Of a stretch of DNA of 64,000 nt, positions 23,147-34,560 are shown piece by piece. The first letter of the stretch is position 1, and each line of letters opens with the position of its first letter. Under the pieces are notes generated by a model that was given only the letters and a program-made list of their open reading frames with translations, was not told where the DNA came from and did no database searches. The DNA comes from Azadirachta indica. Lineage: Eukaryota; Streptophyta; Magnoliopsida; Sapindales; Meliaceae. The position numbers and the translations under genes are program-made. The stretch covers positions 10,930,350-10,994,349 of the forward strand of contig CM040452.1 of NCBI GenBank assembly GCA_022749755.1. The letters are read 5' to 3'.

Positions 23147-26100
23147 TTCCATGTGTAACACTTAACTCCACAACATACATCGGTTACCTACAAAACAGAT
23201 AAATGAGGATATAAACTAGTTTTCAAGTAATCATGGAAATAGGATTAAGATGTTACTATGCATTCCCATGTTGCACACTTCACTTATCATATTAATTGAA
23301 CCTGTGACAACAAAAGCATCAGCCCAAGTTAAGTACCCCATGTGAGGAATTTTTTTGCAAAACATAACATTCTTTAACCATATGAAATCCTTACTAGTTT
23401 GCTATATTTAACCATTCATGAAATCTCCAAATTTAAATTGAGATATAATGATACCTTAGCCATCCCATATGTATACTTTTGGATTATTTTCGAGTTCCTT
23501 TACAGTGATCATTGATATTTGTGCACAATATAATCAATATAAGTTGAAGGTACTAGTTCTTATAGAAATTAATGCAAAAATCAGCATATATGTGCAATAG
23601 TAAAATCTTTTCAACTAATTCAGAATAACATGTCTAGGATAGACCATGAATAAATATTCAATTGATTCTAGGTCCCTATCGAACATATATAGATCAGACA
23701 TAATCATGTTTAATTTTGCATACCAAGTTAATAAGATTTAATCTGAGATGTTAAATAAGAAGAAAGCATATAAGAAAACAAATATTTGGATTTCAAAAAA
23801 AATAATTAGCAATTCCAAGCAGCACATATTACTTGTAAACTCACCAATGTTAACCACAAGTAAAAGCTTTGGCAAAGGAGCAAACTCGTCATGCCTACCA
23901 GGAGTATTTTATTAAGACTAGTGTTTCTCAAATAAAGAAAACCTATGGAAACATATAAAATCATAAAATAGACCACATGCCTACAAGGAGCTTCATGTAA
24001 AGTTATCCACCTATAAAGAAATTTATGAATCTTTTCCTGTCCTTCAAGAGTTAAAGGATAGTAATCAAGACGAGGCGTAATCATTGAGTCAAACATATTC
24101 AACTACACCCTAGCATGTTTTTTGTGTGAAAAGAATAAAGAAAACAAAAACCTAAACCATGACTAGAATTCTGAATAAAAATTTGAATATTTTATTTTTT
24201 GACATATTTCATATCAATTTTCTTCTTAGCAACATAATTTCAACTATTGCTTCCGTTTTAGCTCCCACAATTGGTTGTAACACTACAAAGTTTCGCCTCA
24301 ACAAGAGAAGAGGCAAAAACTAATGTTAAGTGATAAGTTCATCCTTTTCTATATAATCAAACTTCCCTTTAGTTGAAAAGAGGAAACAATAGCTCTATTA
24401 TCTACTTAATTATATGCTATTAAGATTAAAATTACTAGGCTATACAGTCCAGATACAACGAGTTCCAAAAAGTTACTTACAGGAGCCTTTAAAAGTCCTA
24501 TATTTCATTGTAAATGAAAGATAAAGTATTTTAACTAGCCATAAAAGATGCATGAGTAGGTGTCTAGGCATATTGCTTATCTGTGCATTTATAATTTCCA
24601 CAGAATTGGAGATATGAAAAATGGTTATTGATTATGTTGGGAGCCTTGGAGATAAGTTGATATGAAGCAAAACAAGAACAGAGATGATGCAAATTTAGCA
24701 ATAAGGAAGATTAATTGTTTTACATTCAAGTAGATGTTTCCTTTAACAAAACCAGGTTATGTTATGAGAATGGTGCAAGAGAATTTATAAGTGCTCTGAA
24801 TAATTTTTCACTTTTTTTATAGGACCTCAACTTCCCATATAAGCTTAAAATTTGTCAAAGTGTCAAGATAACATATAAAGAGGTATAAGGTTCCAAATGG
24901 AGCAACTTCCTTTAATTTATCTTTTTCCACCCCTTTTTTCACTAGGAACAAATTGATAGGATAAAGATCTGGGCCATTGTGCATTTACAGTAATTTCTTC
25001 ATTTTTTTTAAATTATTATAATCATAATGAGTAGTACTTTTGTCGAACAAATTTAGTGTAAATACAAATGAACAGAAAACAAACAAATATTTTAGGCATC
25101 TTAGCATATAGTTATTGACAGCCTTAATTTTTCAATCTTCTCTCACCTTCAATTATAAGTTCAAATTAATCAATTATGTTTTTAACTAAAAAACGAATCA
25201 AATTATGCAGATTTTCTACGCATATTTTCTTTTGTCACTTTTCTTCCTTTAATATAGATGCATATATTCGAGTAAATGATCAATTATAAAATATCGTGAA
25301 ATTTATTATACGAAATTATGGTACTATTGCTAAACTTTGAAAATACATTAGTTAAATCTTTCAATGAATATTTACTTACGCAACGACTATTGTTTAGTAG
25401 CTATAAATTAAATCATTAATTTGATCTATATATCCATTCAAATATTATTATTAAGAATGGATAAATAATAATAATAATTAAAAAAAAAAAGTTTTGGGAA
25501 GTTCCATGGTTCCATAGAATTGGATTTGCCTGTGGCTTTTGCCTTAACCTTCAAGTGAGAGAAATTTTAGAATTGTTGTCATTTGAGTTAAAGGCTGCAA
25601 TCTCAACATCTATATATTTGTGGGCTAAAGGAGAAGATCACTAATTAAAATGCACCATTTAGTCAATAATATTTTTATAATCCTAATCGTATTTTTCTTG
25701 GAATATGGATTGCATTCTTTGGAGTTGACGATTCATTGTTCCATTGAATATAGCCGTTAGACCAAAACTCTAACTTTATAGATAACATAATGAGACATTA
25801 TATAATATAACCCTTATAGCATACAATAGACTTTGTGTAATTATTATTATTACAACCATAAGAGAAAATTTCACTTTTCATAAAGTTGTTGAATTACAAC
25901 AAGCTCTACCCTAATATCATATAATCTAGTATGCCTTACATATCAACCATGAGCTGCGTTCACATGAGCATATTTTTTTATTGTACAAAAGTTTTTTAAT
26001 AGAGAAAAGAATAAAGAATCAAATATATTAATATCCTATCTTAGTTACTTCCCTTGATTAAGATTTTGTTCTTCATATGCGTAAGCAAACCTAAAATCTG

Positions 26101-26425
26101 TAAACCAATTTTATTTACAAAAGATATTTGAACACAACATAAAACACTACCGAACCCAACCTTAAGAAGTACTTTTAGAATAGCTAAAAAAAGCTATGCT
26201 GGGTACCTCTTCCTTTTTACAAGCAGTGCTAATAAGCTAGCCATTTTTTCTATTTATATCACATTTGGAAAACCCCTGATGGGTAAATGATACAATGCAA
26301 TGGGTATCAACACTTGCAAACCCTGTTCCTATAGGTGCTGTTGAAAACAAGTTTTCCAAAACTTCTCCTTTGAAATAGAATTTGATTTCAAGTTCTGGTT
26401 CATAACACAAATTATTGATAGATAA
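23147..26425. other. Module I right part and start of module II (no gene seen)
   Basis: 23147-25165 matches 46836-48837 and, discontinuously, 2080-8390. At about 25165-25175 the backbone jumps directly to sequence that elsewhere lies upstream of CASP (14250 onward), so the CASP gene and its 3' flank are missing from module II. The same junction occurs at about 48837. 25190-26424 matches 48850-50088. No conserved open frame. Confidence 0.65.
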
Positions 26426-27181
26426 TAATAAGAACCCACTAGATGACCTATTTTAGAAACTCTTGAATCAGTTGTTATGCGCATCTCATGAACTAGAAAA
26501 CAAGTTGTAGATGATCAGATTATAACTTAAAGAAATAAATCCTTAATATTCTAATCTTGAAGATGCGACAAAGGTTGATCACTCTTTTGATAAGTCAGCA
26601 TATTGTATTCTTCCAAAAACACAAAAGGCAAAGTTACGCTTGCTTAACATATCTCAATGTTATTAATGATATGATGATAACTCATTTTACATAGTTGTAT
26701 CATTTATATAGGCATGTAAACATCATTATCCTAAATAAATAGAAAACCAAAATTAAGTAAAAATAGGACCCGAACTTAAATAGGAACAGAAATTCCAAAT
26801 AAAAGAGAAAATTATAATTCTAATATAATTAGGAAATATAACAATCTTAAACAAATTAGGAAACTAATTCTATATAGCATAATGAATCTTTAAAACTCTA
26901 ATTTTTCTGTACGACATTAAGATTTAGAAGCATAAGGCTATTCTTCTTCTTACACATAAAGACAAGTGATTATCTTTAGTGAAGTTTTAGAAACTTCTAG
27001 AACAGTCTTAGAATCTTCTAGAATAGCCTCTTTGTCATGTACTTCCATGATTAAGCCTTATAAAACGTCTTTCATCCTTTTTGTCCTTACCTTAATCATT
27101 AGACCACAGATTCTTTACAAAGAATCTTGAAAATATTTAGGAGTATTAGCTTAAACCATTTGGCCAGCACCTTAATCTTCA
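26426..27181 (-). repeat. 3' LTR of gypsy copy 1 (756 bp)
   Basis: Matches 693-1442 and 50089-50845. In this copy the terminal TGATAAG (plus strand) has become TAATAAG. Confidence 0.75.
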
Positions 27182-27218
27182 TTATTCCTTCTCTTCTCGA
27201 AGGGATTCGTCCTCGAAT

Positions 27219-27581
27219 CACTGTTATTTTATTAATGGCTCGGCAATCCACACATATATGCCACATTCCATCTTTCTTTGGAACTAGGATGACAGGAACC
27301 AAACAAGGGCTAAGACTCTCTCTTACAAAACCTTTTTGCGTCAACTCATCTATTTGCCTTTGTATCTCCTTTGTTTTTTTGAGATTAGCTCTATAAGTAG
27401 GTTGATTTGGTATGGAAGAACTAGATATGAAGTCTATTTGGTGCTCAATACCTTTTAACGGAGATAATCTACAAGGAATCTCTTTGGGGAAGAGGTCCAC
27501 AAACTCCTGTAATAAAGACATAATAGTACTAGGCAAAGAGAAGTTAAGGTCATTGGTAGAAAAGTAAACATCCATATACAT
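27219..27581 (-). pseudogene. Gypsy RT, amino-terminal part only
   Basis: Reads LLQEFVDLFPKEIP, GIEHQIDFI, the VPVILVPKKDG motif and CVDCRAINKITV, all typical of the first RT block of Ty3/gypsy pol. It then fuses to residues from the far end of pol (RGRIPSRRE). The YxDD catalytic core is absent, so this cannot be an active polymerase. Confidence 0.85.
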
Positions 27582-27618
27582 AAGTACAAGTAGTTGCTGC
27601 CTTGCAATTATGACACTT

Positions 27619-27819
27619 TTAACTTAATTTATTTTCAGCAAATATAATCATTTCCTTACTTTTCTCTCCTTTTTGCACACTTTTCTCTCTAATTTTCCTC
27701 TCCACCTCACTCTTTTTGCTTGCAATTTTTCTCTCGATTTCACTTGCTCTCTTTGCTTTTGCTTGTTCATTTTCCTTCTTTTTCTTTTCCTCTTGCTCAC
27801 ACATTTGTTCTTCTCTCAT
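27619..27819 (-). pseudogene. Gypsy pol charged linker
   Basis: Lys/Glu-rich low-complexity segment between protease and RT, ending in FAENK, as is common in this gypsy lineage. A matching segment is at 51313-51528. Considered part of the element, not a separate gene. Confidence 0.6.
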
Positions 27820-28085
27820 TTTGTACTCTCTTGCTATCCTAATATGATCTTCATAAGTTTACAATGATTTGAGAGGAGTTAGTACAACAGTTCATTATTC
27901 ATTATAAAAGAATAAACTATTTTTATACCCATCATGTGTAACCTTCCAATCAAACTACCATGGTCGGCCAATCAATATATGATCAGCTTGCATTGATGCC
28001 ATATCATATAAAAACTCATCCCCATACTTGCCAATTGAAAAAGAAACTAGAATTTGCTTGGTTACCCTAACTTCTCTACATTTAT

Positions 28086-28415
28086 TCAGCCATTGCAATT
28101 TGTACGATTAGGATGCTTTATGATATGCAAATTCAACTTATTTACCAACAAAGTACTAGTAACATTAGTAAAACTTCCACTATCAATGATCATAGTCCAC
28201 ACTTTATCCTTCACACGGCATCTTGTGTGAAAAATATGCTCACGTTGCTCCTCATCAACATCATTCTTAGGTTTTATACTTAGGGCTCTCCTTGTAACCA
28301 ACAAATGACTATGGACGGGTTCTTCACCTTCAACATCAAAATAATTCTCTAATGGTGGCATTTCATCCTCACTTGAGCTAGCACTTTCTATTTCTTCATC
28401 CTCCAACACAATCAT
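28086..28415 (-). pseudogene. Gypsy protease region
   Basis: Contains MIIDSGSFTNV with the D-S-G active-site triad near 28160-28195, preceded by an acidic stretch (EDEEIESASSSEDEMPP) that follows the zinc knuckle. Frame breaks separate it from gag and RT. Confidence 0.8.
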
Positions 28416-28430
28416 AACTCTGTTGTTTAG

Positions 28431-28472
28431 GCATTGAGAAGTAATATGCCCGAATCCTTGGCACTTAAAACA
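28431..28472 (-). other. Gag zinc knuckle (CCHC)
   Basis: Minus strand encodes CFKCQGFGHITSQC, a complete C-x2-C-x4-H-x4-C knuckle. It binds RNA in Gag proteins. In the second copy (52101-52142) the Gly before His is Arg. Confidence 0.85.
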
Positions 28473-28479
28473 CTTAACT

Positions 28480-29300
28480 TCACATGACTTAAAAGAAGTT
28501 TTAGTTTCAGTTTTACCATTAAAAACAGCAACAAAATCCTTTTGCTTTGCTTCTTCTTTTGTTTTTATGGTAACTTGGTTGTACTTCCAATTAGATTTCC
28601 GTGAAGAATTAGAAACCGATTCAGATCTGTACCTTTTTTATTTGATTTACTTTTCCACTTTAATGGCTTTGTGCAATATCTCTTCCATTTCCACATAGTG
28701 TTGTAAATTAAACACATCAATAATCTCCTTGTTCAAACTACCAATAAATCTTGCCATTGTTGCTTCTTAGTCTTTTTCTATGTTTGCTCTAATCATGCCT
28801 ATCCTCTTCTCTTTGTAATAGTCCTCTACACTTATGGAACCTTAACCAGCCCTTGCAACTTTCTATGCAAACCTTTTATAGTAATGGCTAGGTATAAATC
28901 TCTTGCGCATTACTAATTTCATTTCTTCCCATGACCGAACTAGCCTCTCTCCATTCTTACGCCTATTGATCACCAATTGATCCCACTATATGCTTGCATA
29001 ATTTGTGAACTTTACAGCTACTAGTTTTACTTTCTTCTCCTTGGAGTAATTATGGCAATCAAATTCGTGTTCAACTTTTTTTTCCCACTCCAAGTATACT
29101 TCAGGATCATTCTTTCCTTGAAAGGTCGGAATCTTCATTTTTATTCAACCCAAATTACTATCTATTTTTAAAATGGCTTTCTTGCGTCGTTTAGAACTTG
29201 ATTCCTCAAAATTCGAATCATCTTCGTCTTCCTTCTTAAACACATGTCTTCTAGTGGTTTTTAGACATAGATAGGGATTGCAATTCACTTAGCTTAGTAT
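28480..29300 (-). pseudogene. Gypsy gag, decayed
   Basis: Minus-strand frames encode a Retrotrans_gag-like region upstream of the zinc knuckle. Recognisable are WxxM/KLVxF-type helices near 28900-29100 and a Ser/Arg-rich stretch near 28580-28640. Several stops and shifts. The assignment rests mainly on position. Confidence 0.6.
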
Positions 29301-29430
29301 TCAACTTTCTAAATTGTTTGTTAACAGCCTTTATGAACATTTTCGTGTCAACTTCTTGTGATTCTCCCTCATTACTCATGTTTATAATTTGTAAAACTTG
29401 TTATAAATTAAAGAAACTTGTTCCTCTCAC

Positions 29431-31687
29431 ACTCCTTCACGTGTTTGTTGTAGTAACATGTTCTTGTTGTCCTGTTGCTGTTGTTGCGCATTTTATTAGC
29501 TTCCGAACATGTTCTTGTTTGCTATTGCCACAGTTATACATGTGTTGTAGGATGTGGATTGGATTGTTTTTATTTGGTTTTACTACATGTTGTATTCGTT
29601 TACTGCTATATTAGTTTACTTGTACTCTTTCTCTTTTTATTTAATTTATCCCCTCTAAACCTAGCTCTTAGAGTTTACTTGAAGAAAGAGTTTCCTTAGA
29701 TGCTTTGTTGGTAAGAATTAAAACAAAGAAGACAATTTTATTAATGAAACCATGAAAATAAAAAAAAAAGTATAATTTAAGTCAAGGAAAAATAAGCTTT
29801 CTTAGCGAAACATCTATCTTTAAGCTATGTGATTGATAGATACTCTGTTGGGAAGCTATTATTCCTCTGCTGTTGCTACTTCCTACGCCTGTTGTTTCTT
29901 TACTACTAACTATGCGATAATTGTTGTTGTTGTTACTGTAATTGCCAGCTATAACTGCAGCTACTGGGAGCTTACTGCTAGCTTATATTTGTTGCTACCT
30001 ATCCTACTTTGCTATTGTTCTTTGTGCTGTTGTTATATGCAGGCTGATTTACAGCAAAGAAAACAGTTTTTGGCCATTTACAGCTACTGCCTTTTGTCTA
30101 CTGGTGCTCTTAACGTGCTGAAAATGCCACCCTCTATTGCTGCTATTTGCTGCAGAAACAGTAGTCATGTTGTGCTGTTAGTCGTTGGAATATTTGCTGC
30201 TGTGTTTTGCAGAAAATGCAGTCATTTCCTATTGGGTACTGGCTCCGCTTTTGGTCTTTACCACCCTATTTCGCTGCTATTCCCTTTGTTATGTGATGCA
30301 TTTTGAAACCTTTTTGTCCAAAAAGAAAACTTGCACATGTAATTTGTCTTCAGGCTGCTCTTGGATCTCTGTTATTACCTCTTGAAATAATAATATTACT
30401 TCAATTAATAAAAAATATGATTGTAAGATAAAATTTTGTAATTTTCCATTTCACTGACTTCAAGTAAATTGGACAAGGGAGTAGGTTTCAAGGATATTTA
30501 CGCAGGCTTTCAAGATATTACGAAACCAACTATTTGCTTAAGTGGAGGTTAATGTCCATTGTGGTCTTCAGTTCTTTTTTCTTCAAAGAATTCTATCCTG
30601 TTGCTCTTACCCATGAAAAGATTTTTTTTTTTTTGTTGAATTTATAATGCAAGTTATGAAGATTGCAAATATTTTATTATGAAATACAGACAAATTAAAG
30701 CCAACATAGTGTTAGGAAACAAAAATATTTATTTTTTTTATCTATATTTTGTGTAATTTGAGCAAAATGTCGCAAATATTTTGTTGTTGCTGCTGTGCCG
30801 TTTTAGTTGTTGTTGTAATTGCTGCTGCTCGGAGGTTGTTTCTGCTGTCCTGCTGCTTCTTTGCTGCTGCTGTGTTGCTGTTTGCTGCGGCAATTTCTGC
30901 TGCTGCGAGGCTGCTGTGCTGCTAGTGTTTTTCCTTTTGTTGGGAAGCTGTGTGCTGTTTTATCTATGCTGCAGCTTATTTTCTGTTTTTTTTTTTTTTC
31001 TCTCCGACTTTCAATCTTGTTTGTTCTTTAGTCTTCGAGTTGTTCTTGTACTCCTTTTCCTCCTTTTTCTTGAGTTAATATATTATGTTACTTAAAAAAT
31101 GATAATATAATTGTTTATATATTGTTTCTTTGATACAATATATGATAAATACATATGCATATAATCTTCATCAATAGAATAATTTGAATGGTAAATTATA
31201 TGTTATATTGTTTGATATTTGATATTTACAATTTGATTGATAATATTAAAATAATTAAAAATTATAGGATAAATAGGGATATATTTTCTCCATAACCTTT
31301 AAAAACTACAATAAATGTAAGATATGAATAGCATTTTATAATATTTATAGACGTATGTTAAAGTGAATTTTATAACAAATGATAGCACTAATAAAATAAA
31401 ACATTGCATCATTTGACTTCCCAAAACTAACAATAGCATTTTCTTCATGTTATAGTTCACATTTGATAGTATTTAAAATAGATATATATCATACAAAGAT
31501 AGTATTAATAAAATGCAATGATAGTAATTATAGCGTTCTCTCAATATTACTTATTCTTTTTGTTGTATCCAAAAAATAGTACAAATAATAAAAAATTTTT
31601 GTTGCATGAGTTAACATAATATAGGCCAAAATGCTACCTCCTACGTATGGTAGCTTTTTCATATGTGGTATAATTTTTCTTGTAGTG
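29431..31687 (+). mobile_element. TGCTG-rich element with CACTA-type right end
   Basis: The right end reads TTTTTCTTGTAGTG (31674-31687), the reverse complement of CACTACAAGAAAAA, a typical plant CACTA (En/Spm) terminus. Inside it are TAGCATTTT / ATGCTAC motifs (31430-31660) like CACTA subterminal repeats. The body (29440-30360 and 30770-31070) is TGCTG-rich, with several long frames that look like composition artefacts. No transposase was seen, and no matching left terminus; the left edge abuts the gypsy gag. The tail is shared with 17975-18609. Confidence 0.6.
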
Positions 31688-32184
31688 TAGGTTGGGTACT
31701 TGAACTGTTTGTATTATATTGGGGTTGTTAGAGTGCTGTATTTATAATGAAGTGTTGAACTATTGTATTTAAAAATATTAGTGTCAAATTATTAGTCAAT
31801 GATTCAATTTAATACATTTTTTTGTAATTTTTTTTCCTTCTTGCTATCTAAAATTCTATTTACAATTTTGGAAAAGGTTTGGTTAGATTAAATGTTGCAA
31901 GTATTAATACTAATAATGAAAGCATAAGTTCAATGATATTTATTTTTTCTAGCATAAAGTCAAGAGGTCGTGATAGAAGATCTTTAAAATCTCAAAATTA
32001 TTAATATAATAAAGTAAGCGTTTTTCGATATTTCGCTTTCACAAATAATTGATACATTTCTTTTGAGAATCAGTAATATTTTTATGTCAAGAAAGCTTGA
32101 CAAATATATCATAACTTGGAAAACAGGTTCATGAGTGAGACTTTAATAATGGTTTATAATGTATTAAATAGGCTGCTTCCTGAT
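31688..32184. other. Unassigned AT-rich sequence
   Basis: Lies between the CACTA-type end and the hAT-like MITE. I see no open frame, repeat or match to the modules. Confidence 0.5.
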
Positions 32185-32588
32185 TAGGGGTGAGCACTAC
32201 CTAGTTCGGTTCATATTTCTCCAGAATAAGATTGAATCAAAAAATTTAAGTCATAAAATGGCACCTAATCGAATGTAAGAGTAGAACCAAACCAGAATCG
32301 AATCAAAAAATTTGGTCAGTTTTAAGGTTTAGGGTTTGGTTTTTTTATTTGGCTAGTTTGTCTCTTTTCTTTTGTTATTCTATAAAATGACATTGTTTCA
32401 TGATTTTTTTTGAATGGTAAATTACATTTCTTTACTATTAATACTATTTCAATTCATTTATGATTTTTTTTGCTAGAACCAAAACCAAATTGAAAATTTT
32501 CGATTTTTTTGAAATAAGAACTAGATTGAACCAAATATCATACAAAACCAAACCGAAACCTTTTTCGAGGGTATTTTGCTTAGCCCTA
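32185..32588. mobile_element. hAT-like MITE (404 bp)
   Basis: Termini TAGGGGTGAGCA and, reversed, TAGGGCTAAGCA form inverted repeats of the type common to plant hAT MITEs. The interior has GAACCAAAC / GGTTTGGTTT inverted motifs. An 8-bp target duplication is expected but not clean here (TTCCTGAT against CTCTTGAC), so the boundaries are slightly uncertain. Confidence 0.6.
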
Positions 32589-32639
32589 CTCTTGACTATT
32601 TTTAACAGTCATTAAACCCCAGTTTTTTAGTAATTAAAC

Positions 32640-34560
32640 TGAACCGTTCCTCACTCCCTTGGAGACTCAAAGTCTGAAAACTTTCATGTGCAACACTTAG
32701 CTCCCATAACATACACAAGTTTCCTACAAGAATGATAAATAGGAATATAAACCAGTTTTTAAATCATTATTGAGATAAGATTAGGATGTTTCTATGCATA
32801 CGCGATGCGACACATTTTACTTATCATACTGATTGAATCTCTTATTAAGAAAAAGCATCAACCCATGCTAAATGCCCTGTGTGTGGATTTGGTTATATAG
32901 CTTGAAACATTAAATTTTTTTTAACCATATGAAATCCTCAGGTTTGCATATTTAAATGTTAATAAAATCATCAAATTTCAATTGAGACATGATGGTGCAA
33001 TGGCCATCCCAAAATATATAAACTTTTGGATAATTTCCAAGTTCCTTTATGATGATCTCTGATACCTGCCCATCATAACCTATATAAGATGAACGAACTA
33101 GTTATTATAGAAATTAATCAAAAATTCAACATATGTAGTAGTAAAACCTTTTCAAGGGATAAAGAATGGCCGATACCCCCTAGTTTGATCTAATTACCCA
33201 ACATCCTCTACTGTTTCAAAAATATCCCGTTATGTCCAACTATTAGTTTGACTAATGGTCAAATTATCTTTTAAAAGGTAAATTTATCTTTTAATATTAT
33301 TAAAAATTTTATTAATAAAATATAATTTTCTATAAATATAATTTTCTTTTATAATTTGTTAACAATAAATATTTTATTTGATTAATAATAAAATATTATT
33401 TAATACTAAAATTTATAAATACCATCCATATCTATTTGAAAACCTTAAATTAACTCCTAGCCACACCTCCCCCACCTCCCTCACCTTACCGAATTTTCGT
33501 ATTTATTCTCTCGTCATTGACCAATGTCTCTCGTTATTCTCTCATTGTCAAACAATGTTTCTCTCTATTCTCCGGCCGTCAACCAATTCTCCTCTCTATT
33601 CTCTGGCTGTCAACCAAATTTACTCTTTGTTGTCTCTCTACAACCAAATCTACTCTTTGATGTCTCTCTACAACCAAATCTACTCTCTGTCATGAGAACG
33701 ATGGGGAAAGAGTTTTGAGAGCTTTGAATTTCGATGATATGCTCTTGGTGAAGGAATTGGATTTTGGTAGAAGAGAAAAGAGAATAACATTATCTTTTTT
33801 TCAAATAATTTAGTTAGATTTTGGGAATTTTTTTGGGATTAAGATTAGATTTCAAATAAGATGAAAACTATATAGTTAAGCTTGAAGTTGAAGTATTTTG
33901 TTTGAATACTTTTAGCGAATTAAATTGTAAATAAAAATAGAAATGAAAGGAGGATTTGGAGGATCTAAGGTAAGTGATTGATAGGGAGGTGCGGCTGGGA
34001 AGGCAATGGTTAATTTAGGGTTAATGGATTTTTGTTATATTAATATTAAATTATACCTTGTTAATGTATAGTAAAATAATATAGTTATTATTTATAAATT
34101 ATAAAACAAAATGATATTAATAGAAAATTTTTTCTTAATATAACTTCTCAAACTTTTAGGTTTTGTTTTTGTAATATATATCATTGATCATATCTCAAAC
34201 GTCTATAATATTGGAGGCCACATCTTATTTCATAGGACCTCTTTGTTTCCTCGAATAGCTGTTTAATGTATTTATGTAAAAGCATTCTAAAAAGTAATTT
34301 GTTCCGTTAGTTCAAGAAACTCTAGGACATAACAGGATATTTTTAAAGTAGTGAAGGGCTATTGGATAATTAGATCAAACCTAAGAAAGGTATCAGTCAT
34401 TTCCCCATCTTTTCATGTGCTCTTCTTGAAAAAGATATTTTGACACTTCTACAATTGTCAACAGCTGGCTATGAAGCATTTTTGTCATTTGGCCATATAA
34501 GCAAACATGATGTGCATAGACACACGAGAACACATCCTCATACTCTACATCCATAATTAA
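32640..34560. other. Module II backbone remnant, interrupted by a MULE-like element
   Basis: 32640-33154 and 34407-34560 together match 2060-2735 and 52830-53530. No gene. Similarity is lost at about 34560, so the LARD-like element and the rest of module II are missing in this copy. Confidence 0.7.
33155..34406. mobile_element. MULE-like non-autonomous element (1252 bp) with ~90-bp inverted ends
   Basis: The left end (GATACC...TTTGATCTAATTACCCAA...ATATCCCGTTATGTCC, 33155-33240) is inverted at the right end (about 34320-34406). Flanking 9-bp duplication ACCTTTTCA / ATCTTTTCA (33146-33154 and 34407-34415) differs at one base. Homologous empty sites are at about 2535 and 53316. Long inverted ends with a 9-bp duplication point to the Mutator superfamily. 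The interior has a C/T-rich, 30-bp tandem repeat near 33600-33690 and no transposase. Confidence 0.8.

Larger units (their letters stand above)
26426..29430 (-). mobile_element. Ty3/gypsy deletion derivative, copy 1
   Basis: Minus strand: gag (about 29300-28480), zinc knuckle (28431-28472), protease (28086-28415), a charged Lys/Glu linker (27619-27819), start of RT (27219-27581), then directly the 3' end of pol and the 3' LTR (26426-27181). Most of RT, all of RNase H and integrase are missing through one internal deletion whose junction (27218/27219) is shared with the second copy (50882/50883). The 5' LTR side is replaced by a TGCTG-rich element at about 29430. Confidence 0.85.

Noticed and set aside
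29318..31095. Several Leu/Cys-rich plus-strand frames of 70-157 residues (also 8535-8759)
   Set aside because: They follow TGCTG-rich low-complexity DNA in more than one frame at once, with no codon-level conservation or recognisable domain. Treated as repeat-driven.
33378..33695. 105-residue frame with repeated NQIYSL
   Set aside because: Encoded by the 30-bp C/T-rich tandem repeat of a MULE-like element; no sign of selection.
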